Assembly (NCBI GenBank): GCA_903861645.1
Contig: CAIOVE010000098.1
Location: 87,472 to 151,471 of the forward strand
From: an uncultured Hyphomicrobiales bacterium
Lineage (GTDB): Bacteria > Pseudomonadota > Alphaproteobacteria > Rhizobiales > Beijerinckiaceae
Length of the DNA: 64,000 nucleotides
Direction of reading: 5' to 3'
Part shown: piece after piece, positions 55,198 through 61,016 of the stretch
How the letters are laid out: every line of letters begins with the position of its first letter
How positions within the stretch are numbered: position 1 is the stretch's first letter
The notes under the pieces: generated by a model
Database searches by the model: none
What the model saw: only the letters and a program-made list of their open reading frames with translations
Told to the model about the DNA's origin: nothing
Made by a program: the position numbers and the translations under genes

Positions 55198-55815
55198 ATG
55201 GGCGTAGAGGGCAAGGATCGCGTCAAGGCGCTGGAGGCGGGCGCCCACGCCCTCTCCGGATTCCTCGGCCGCACGGTGCTCAAGCTCCGCAAGGCCAACA
55301 ACATGTCCCTGTCGGAATTGTCGGAACAATCGGGCGTCGCCAAATCGATCATCAGCCAGATCGAGCGCAACGAAACCAATCCGACGCTATCGACCATCTG
55401 GCGGCTGGCGCAGGCGCTGGATGTGTCCATCGAGCGCGTGCTGCGGGGATCCGACGACGAGCCCTTCATCGAGAAGTCGTCGCGTGGCGAGACGCCCATC
55501 CTTGTTTCGGAGGACGGCCACTGCCGGCTCGCCATCATCGGCTGGATCAAGACCGTCGAATGGCTGCAATGGTATGATTTCAGCGCCGAGCCGGGTGGGG
55601 CGCTCGCCTCCGAGCCCCATCAGCCCGGATCGATCGAATGCCTGTCGGTGCTGGAGGGCGAGCTCGAAATCGAGGTCGCGGGCGTCGTTGAAACGGCGAG
55701 CGTCGGCGATACGTTGCGTTACCGCTGCGATCGACCGCATGTCATTCGCAATCGCGGCGCCAAGCCGGCGCGCGCGACGCTGGTTTGCATTCTGCGCGCC
55801 GCGGTCATGGAATGA
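55198..55815 (+). CDS. XRE-family regulator with C-terminal cupin
   Basis: 205 residues. Helix-turn-helix at about 28-82 (LRKANNMSLSELSEQSGVAKSIISQIERN), cupin beta barrel at about 110-200 (ECLSVLEGELEIEVAG; VGDTLRYRCDRPHVIRN). This architecture senses a small ligand. The upstream bases have TTGGCCAA and a TTCCGAA/TTCGGGA imperfect pair that might be an operator. It may control the SDR/DMT/lipocalin genes just upstream. Confidence 0.92.
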   Translation: MGVEGKDRVKALEAGAHALSGFLGRTVLKLRKANNMSLSELSEQSGVAKSIISQIERNETNPTLSTIWRLAQALDVSIERVLRGSDDEPFIEKSSRGETPILVSEDGHCRLAIIGWIKTVEWLQWYDFSAEPGGALASEPHQPGSIECLSVLEGELEIEVAGVVETASVGDTLRYRCDRPHVIRNRGAKPARATLVCILRAAVME

Positions 55816-55821
55816 ACGCCC

Positions 55822-55861
55822 AAAAAAAAGCCGCCCCCCGCGGAGACCGCTGAGGGGGCGG
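55822..55861 (-). terminator. Intrinsic terminator pointing left
   Basis: Stem CCGCCCCC/GGGGGCGG (8 bp), an internal loop and a second stem GCGG/CCGC with a three-base loop; on the minus strand the stem is followed by C and eight T (the A-run 55822-55829 of the plus strand). It faces the XRE gene end, so it does not serve that plus-strand gene as a T-tailed terminator. Confidence 0.75.
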
Positions 55862-55918
55862 ATCAAGGAAGGCCCCGGGATCGCGGGAGGGATGCGCTCG
55901 CGAGGCAACTCCGTAAGA
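55822..55918 (-). ncRNA. Candidate small RNA on the minus strand
   Basis: A complete small transcription unit with no coding frame is visible. Going down the minus strand: an FNR/FixK-type site (55970-55957), a TATTAT minus-10 (55930-55925), a first hairpin ACTC/GAGT, a second hairpin TCGCG/CGCGA whose 13-base loop holds CATCCCTCC, and a strong intrinsic terminator with eight T. Expected length is about 97 bases. The CCCTCC loop could pair with ribosome binding sites, as in rhizobial CCUCC-loop small RNAs. No sequence family was recognised. Confidence 0.5.
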
Positions 55919-55956
55919 GTCGAGATAATACCTATGCCCCGGCTGGCGATGGCGGC

Positions 55957-55970
55957 TTGATTTGAATCAA
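55957..55970. promoter_or_regulatory. FNR/FixK-type binding site
   Basis: TTGATTTGAATCAA is a perfect 14-base match to the anaerobox TTGAT-N4-ATCAA. It lies 138 bases after the XRE stop and 125 before the protease start. On the minus strand it is centred about 45 bases before the expected small RNA start; on the plus strand TAAAAT at 56004-56009 is a weaker minus-10 with a centre near -52. Confidence 0.7.
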
Positions 55971-56094
55971 CCCCGCGCCGCCGGAGGCGGCGTCGGGCGC
56001 CCATAAAATCCATTTTCGTCCATTAAAATCATAAGGTTGGTTGCTATTGTGCGACGAACTGGCGCGGGGGCGCGCGCCTCCCCATATATGGCGC

Positions 56095-57132
56095 ATGTCA
56101 AACAAAAATCCCCAATTTCCATTCGTTCCGCGCCTCGTGAGCGCAGATGAACCCGCGGCCGGACCCGGATCGGGCCCGACTGATTCCAGCCGGCGCGAAC
56201 AGCGCGCGCTCGACGCCTATTCGCGCCTGCTCGTCGATGTCGCCGAGGAAGTCTCGCCCTGCGTCGTCAGGCTCGACATTTCCAGCGCCGACGGGCGGCG
56301 CGCGGGCTCCGGTTCGGGCGTCATTGTTTCGCCCGACGGCCTCGTGCTGACGAACAGCCACGTGGTCAGGGGCGGGCGCCGCGCGCGGGCCATCACGATA
56401 GATGGCCGCGAACTTTCGGCGCGCGTGCTCGGCGACGATCCCGACACCGATCTGGCGCTGCTGCGCATCGAGGAGAACACGCCGCTCTCCGCCGCGCGGC
56501 TGGGCGATTCCAGCCTGCTGCGACGGGGACAACTCGTCGTCGCCATTGGCAATCCGCTTGGCTTCGACGCGACGGTGACGGCGGGTGTCGTGTCGGCGCT
56601 GGGCCGCAGTCTGCGCGCCTCGACCGGGCGTCAGATCGACGACGTCATCCAGACGGACGCGGCGCTGAACCCCGGCAATTCCGGCGGTCCGCTGGTCAAT
56701 TCGGCCGGCGAGGTGATCGGCGTCAACACCGCGATCATTCAGGGCGCGCAGGGCATCTGTTTCGCCGTGTCGTCGAACACCGCGGAATTCGTGCTGAGCG
56801 AAATCATCCAGCACGGCCGCGTGCGTCGTGGCTATATCGGCATCGCCGCGGCGACGGCGAACATCCCGCGCGCCATCGCGCTGCGTCTGGGCATGACGCA
56901 GGTCAGCGGCGCCTCGATCACCGGAATCGAGAAGGGCAGTCCCGCCTCCGAGTCCGGATTGCTGACAGGCGATCTCGTCGTCGCCATCGACGGGCGTCCG
57001 ATCAACGGCGTCGATGAACTCGTGCGCGGGCTCGGCGCCGATGTCATCGGCCGCGCCATCGCCTTCGACGTCCTGAGACGGTCGGAACGGCGGCGCTTCT
57101 GGGTCGGCCCGCGCGAGCGCAAGGCCGCCTGA
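56095..57132 (+). CDS. Trypsin-like serine protease with PDZ domain (DegP/HtrA-like), no export signal
   Basis: 345 residues. Catalytic triad: His89 (LTNSHVV), Asp119 (DTDLALL), Ser196 (NPGNSGGPL). One PDZ domain follows (about 245-340, IGIAAATANIPRAIALRLG; SPASESGLLTGDLVVAIDG). DegP and DegQ are periplasmic, but here residues 1-45 are polar (MSNKNPQFPFVPRLVSADEP) with no hydrophobic core, so the protein appears cytosolic. ATG 56095 is the only good start before this sequence. The preceding region holds an FNR-type site. Confidence 0.9.
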   Translation: MSNKNPQFPFVPRLVSADEPAAGPGSGPTDSSRREQRALDAYSRLLVDVAEEVSPCVVRLDISSADGRRAGSGSGVIVSPDGLVLTNSHVVRGGRRARAITIDGRELSARVLGDDPDTDLALLRIEENTPLSAARLGDSSLLRRGQLVVAIGNPLGFDATVTAGVVSALGRSLRASTGRQIDDVIQTDAALNPGNSGGPLVNSAGEVIGVNTAIIQGAQGICFAVSSNTAEFVLSEIIQHGRVRRGYIGIAAATANIPRAIALRLGMTQVSGASITGIEKGSPASESGLLTGDLVVAIDGRPINGVDELVRGLGADVIGRAIAFDVLRRSERRRFWVGPRERKAA

Positions 57133-57135
57133 AGT

Positions 57136-58167
57136 CTAGCGCGGGCTGTATTCGGGAACGTCGGGCTTCGCGCCGAAGATCAGCTGTTGCGGGTTCTTCT
57201 GCAACGAGCGCGTCGCCTTGTTGATCTCGTCGACCGCGCGGCGGCTGTCGACCACGAGACCGTCGATCGCGCGCAGGCCCGGACCCGTGATGCGGTTGAT
57301 GCTGGCGGTAATCTCGCGCGCTCGCGCGTCGAGATTGTCGGCGAGCTTGCGGATGGATTTGGCGGCGTCCGCCACGTCGTCGAACGCGCCCTTCGTGCCG
57401 GGCTGGCCAAGCAGGTTCTGCGCGCTCGCGATCAGGCCGTCGATCTTGCCCGCCGCCGTGTTGAGCTTGGCGACGAGTTCGTTGGAGTTCTTGACGATGT
57501 CGTCAACCGAGCCGGAACTGCGGCCCAGCGCGTCGGCGAAGGGCTTGATGTCGCGGCCGATGCCGCCGAGGCTCGACAGAAGATCCTTCACGCCGTCGGC
57601 GTTGTCGGCGAAGGCTTGCGTGATCTTCTCGACGTTCTTCAGCGAGTTGGTGATGCTCTGGGAATTGTCGCCCACCAGCCGGTCGGCGCTGCCGACGAGA
57701 TTGTCGACCTTGCCCGACAGGTTTTGCAGGGTTTCCATGATGTTCTGCAATTCCGAGCGTTCCGCGTAAATGGTCGGCGGCGATCCGTCCTCGCCCGCCT
57801 CGACATTCGGCGCGCTCGCCGTGCCGCCCGTCAGCGCGACCGAGGCGACGCCGGTCAGGCCCGTCGACTCAAGCCGCGCGCGCGTGTCGGTCTTGATCGG
57901 CGTGCGCGCGTCGACCTCGATCATCGCGTTGACGATGCGCGGGTCTTCCGCCAGCCCGATGCTCTTGACCTCGCCGACCTTCAATCCGTTGAACAGCACG
58001 GTCGCGCCGCGCGACAGGCCCGACACCGAACTGGTGAACACCATGCGGTAGGTCTTGCGCGCCGCCGTCTGGTCGTTGCCCGAAAACCAGTAGACGAACC
58101 CGAACGCGCCGAAGATCACCGCGAGGGTGAAGGCGCCGATCAATGCGTAATTCGCGCGGGTTTCCAT
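57136..58167 (-). CDS. mlaD: MlaD-like MCE domain lipid transport protein
   Basis: 343 residues. One N-terminal membrane anchor (about 7-28, YALIGAFTLAVIFGAFGFVYWF), an MCE domain (about 40-120, VSGLSRGATVLFNGLKVGEVKSIGL) and a long helical tail (about 150-330) with Asn- and Asp-rich heptads that can form a needle or tunnel. The tail exceeds that of E. coli MlaD (183 residues). It is the periplasmic lipid conduit of the Mla-type transporter. Follows the ATPase gene by 2 bases. Confidence 0.92.
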   Translation of the reverse strand: METRANYALIGAFTLAVIFGAFGFVYWFSGNDQTAARKTYRMVFTSSVSGLSRGATVLFNGLKVGEVKSIGLAEDPRIVNAMIEVDARTPIKTDTRARLESTGLTGVASVALTGGTASAPNVEAGEDGSPPTIYAERSELQNIMETLQNLSGKVDNLVGSADRLVGDNSQSITNSLKNVEKITQAFADNADGVKDLLSSLGGIGRDIKPFADALGRSSGSVDDIVKNSNELVAKLNTAAGKIDGLIASAQNLLGQPGTKGAFDDVADAAKSIRKLADNLDARAREITASINRITGPGLRAIDGLVVDSRRAVDEINKATRSLQKNPQQLIFGAKPDVPEYSPR

Positions 58168-58169
58168 CT

Positions 58170-59030
58170 TCAGGGGCTCCGGACCGGGGCTTGTGTCGCA
58201 AGCCTTTCGGGCGAATTCAAGTTCCCGAGGCGGGCGTTGGTGAGCGCGCGGGCGCGATCGCCGTGAAAATACGATCGCACCCACGGATGATCGGAGGCGA
58301 GCATCTCCTCGATCGTGCCTTGCGCCACCACCTTGCCGTTGGCCAGCGCGGCGATGCGATCGCAAATTGTGTAGAGGCTGTCGAGATCGTGCGTCACCAT
58401 GAAAACCGTGAGGCCCAGGGTGCGCTGGAGCGTCGTGATCAGATTGTCGAACTCCGCCGCGCCGATGGGATCGAGGCCCGAGGTCGGTTCATCGAGAAAC
58501 AGGATGTCCGGATCGAGCGCCAGCGCGCGGGCCAGCGCCGCGCGCTTGATCATGCCGCCGGACAGCTCGGAGGGATATTTGTCCGCCGCGTCCCGGCGCA
58601 GGCCCACCATCTCGATCTTGAGCATCGCGAGTTCGTCCATCAATCCGCGCGATATGTCGAGGTATTCGCGCATGGGCACCTGAATGTTCTGCCGGACCGT
58701 CAAGCCGGAAAACAGCGCGCCCTGCTGAAACAGCACGCCAAAGCGTCGATCGATCGAGCGGCGCTCCCGGCGCGATTGCGCGTCGAGCGACTGCCCGAAC
58801 ACCTCGATATGTCCCGCCGTTCGCGGGATCAGGCCGAGAATCGTGCGCGTCAGCACCGACTTGCCCGTGCCCGAGCCGCCGACGAAACCCAGCACCTCGC
58901 CACGCTGGATATCGAGATCGAGACCGTCGAGAATTTTTTTCTCGCCAAACGCCACGACGATCCCGCGCGCGCTGATCGCGATCTCTCGCGCGGCGGCGGT
59001 CTGGTTCGAGGCGGGGGCGGTCGGGCTCAT
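58170..59030 (-). CDS. mlaF: Mla-type ABC transporter ATP-binding protein
   Basis: 286 residues. Walker A FVGGSGTGKSVLTR (about 51-64), Q-loop LFQQGALFSGLTV, signature LSGGMIKRAALARAL, Walker B DILFLDEPTSGLDP and H-loop VTHDLDSL are all intact. Starts 5 bases after mlaE and ends 2 before mlaD. The C-terminal 40 residues extend beyond the core and may clamp the ATPase dimer as in MlaF. Confidence 0.94.
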   Translation of the reverse strand: MSPTAPASNQTAAAREIAISARGIVVAFGEKKILDGLDLDIQRGEVLGFVGGSGTGKSVLTRTILGLIPRTAGHIEVFGQSLDAQSRRERRSIDRRFGVLFQQGALFSGLTVRQNIQVPMREYLDISRGLMDELAMLKIEMVGLRRDAADKYPSELSGGMIKRAALARALALDPDILFLDEPTSGLDPIGAAEFDNLITTLQRTLGLTVFMVTHDLDSLYTICDRIAALANGKVVAQGTIEEMLASDHPWVRSYFHGDRARALTNARLGNLNSPERLATQAPVRSP

Positions 59031-59035
59031 GGGCG

Positions 59036-60151
59036 TCAATAATGAATGGCGGCGAAATACATGGCGAAAATACCATCGAGCAGAATGATCATGAAAATCG
59101 ACTTGACCACCGAGGCCGTCACCTGGCGGCCGAGCGACTCGGCCGATCCCTTCACGGCGAACCCCTCGATGGAGGCCGTCACGATGATCACCAGCGCCAT
59201 GAACGGCGCCTTGATGAAGCCGACCGCGAATGTGTTGAAGCCGATGGCGTCCTTCAGCAGGGCCGAATAGGCCTGCGGGTTGATGCCCTCGTAGATCCAG
59301 CTCACCAGAAGGCCGCCAAAAAGCGCGGACATGTCGCCGATGAAGGTCAGCATCGGCAGGCAGATGATCAGCGCGAGCACGCGTGGCACGACCAGCACCT
59401 CGAGCGGGTCGAGCCCCATCACGCGCAGGGCGTCGATCTCCTCGCGCATCTTCATCGAGCCGAGCTCGGCCGTGACGGCCGAGCCCGAACGGCCGGCGAC
59501 CATGATCGACGTGAGCAACACGCCGAGCTCGCGCAATACAAGGATGCCGATCAGATCGATGGCGTAGGTCGCCGCGCCAAAGCGGCGCAACTGGTAGATG
59601 CCCTGTTGCGCGACGATGCAGCCGACGATGAAATTGATGAGCGCGATGATCGGCACGCCGTTGAAGCCGAAATTCTCGACATGCGTGACGATGGACGCGC
59701 CGCGCAGGCGCCAGGGCTGCGCCAACGCCTTGGTCAGCGCGACGATGATTTGTCCCAGAAACGAGACGCCGTTGAAAAGGTCGCCAAGCCCCGCCGCCAC
59801 GTCGCGCCCGATCTGCGCGAGAAAGTCCACGGCGGCGTTTCCACGTGGTTGGGCCGGTTGTTCGAAGTCGCGATAGGCGGCCTCCTTCAGCAGGATCGCA
59901 TATTCCTGCCGGGCGCCCTCGATGCGCGCGGCGGGGCCGATTCGCGCCCGCGAACGATCGACCAGCCATGCGCCGGCCGTGTCCATCGCCTCCACGGCGC
60001 TCAGGTCCAGCGCGACAACGCCATCCCCGGATTTCACGATTTCGTTGGCGCGGGCCTCGACACCGGACGCCTCGACCGTCCAGCGGCCCGCGAGCCGCAA
60101 TCGCGCGCCCTCGCTGGTTTCCTCGCGTTCAAACCTGGGTTCGGAGGACAT
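59036..60151 (-). CDS. mlaE: Mla-type ABC permease with N-terminal STAS domain
   Basis: 371 residues. Residues 1-95 are a STAS domain (VVALDLSAVEAMDTAGAWLV), equal to MlaB of E. coli but fused here. The rest is the five-helix MlaE permease: IIALINFIVGCIVAQQG, RELGVLLTSIMVAGRSGSAVTAELGSMK, and VVPRVLALIICLPML. The fusion of MlaB with MlaE is common in alphaproteobacteria. First gene of mlaEFD. Confidence 0.94.
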   Translation of the reverse strand: MSSEPRFEREETSEGARLRLAGRWTVEASGVEARANEIVKSGDGVVALDLSAVEAMDTAGAWLVDRSRARIGPAARIEGARQEYAILLKEAAYRDFEQPAQPRGNAAVDFLAQIGRDVAAGLGDLFNGVSFLGQIIVALTKALAQPWRLRGASIVTHVENFGFNGVPIIALINFIVGCIVAQQGIYQLRRFGAATYAIDLIGILVLRELGVLLTSIMVAGRSGSAVTAELGSMKMREEIDALRVMGLDPLEVLVVPRVLALIICLPMLTFIGDMSALFGGLLVSWIYEGINPQAYSALLKDAIGFNTFAVGFIKAPFMALVIIVTASIEGFAVKGSAESLGRQVTASVVKSIFMIILLDGIFAMYFAAIHY

Positions 60152-60361
60152 GAAGGGGCTCGCGTCGATATTGATTTATTTATCCGCTGGGTGGACTCAA
60201 GTCGAGCCGGAAGCGGGGACGCGCGCTGGCGCGCCGCTGGCCAGTCCATTTCCAGCGCGCGCTTGCTTTGCGCCGCAAGCTGTAGTTTCCATGATACCCG
60301 GTATCGACGCGAAGTTCCGCGCCACGCGGTTCCGGCGTGATTTTCTTTTTGGGAGTGCGTC

Positions 60362-60991
60362 GTGGCGAACGTCTTGGCCAGCTGGGCGACCAGACCGGGG
60401 CAAATGCCGCGTCGTCGACGGACGATGGCGTTGCTGGCGGCTTGCGTCGCCTTGCCCCTCGCCGCGTGTGGCGGAGGCGCCGCGCCCGAAACCTTCGATC
60501 TGTCGGCGGCGTCCCCGGAAGCCCACGCCGGACGACCGCGTGGTCAACTCGTGATCATCGAGCCCGTCGCGACGTCGCCGGTTGATTCCGACCGGATCGT
60601 TGTCCGGCCGTCGGCCGATACGGTCGCCACGTTGAAGGGCGCGCAATGGAGCGAGCCGCTCCCGCGCCTCGCGCAAACGCGCCTGCTGCAAACCTTCGAG
60701 AACAGCCGCTTTCTGCTCGCGGTGGGACGACCGGGTTCGGGTGTCGAGGCGCGTTATTCGCTCGTTTCGGAAATCCGCCGGTTCGAGATCGATGTCGCCG
60801 CCGGCGAGGCGGTGGTCGAAATGTCGGTCAAGCTTGTCGCGCCGGCGTCCGGGCGCATCGTGGCGGGCAGGGTTTTCACGGCCCGCACGCCGGGATCGGC
60901 GGATTCCGGCGCTTCCGCGGCGCGCGCGCTCGACGCCGCTCTTGGCGGCGTCATGCGCGACATCGTCGCCTGGACGGCGACGCGCGTCTAG
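60362..60991 (+). CDS. ABC-type transport auxiliary lipoprotein (PqiC/MlaX-like)
   Basis: 209 residues. The lipobox LAAC is at about residues 33-36 after a hydrophobic stretch MALLAACVALPL; the mature part matches the PF03886 auxiliary family (VRPSADTVATLKGAQWSEPLPRLAQTRLL). GTG at 60362 has GGGAG 7 bases before it; ATG at 60404 would give a more usual short signal. These lipoproteins sit on the outer membrane and receive the MCE tunnel. Here it is divergent from mlaEFD, 210 bases away. Confidence 0.88.
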   Translation: MANVLASWATRPGQMPRRRRTMALLAACVALPLAACGGGAAPETFDLSAASPEAHAGRPRGQLVIIEPVATSPVDSDRIVVRPSADTVATLKGAQWSEPLPRLAQTRLLQTFENSRFLLAVGRPGSGVEARYSLVSEIRRFEIDVAAGEAVVEMSVKLVAPASGRIVAGRVFTARTPGSADSGASAARALDAALGGVMRDIVAWTATRV

Positions 60992-61016
60992 CGCGCGCCG
61001 ACCTCGTCGGGCTGGC

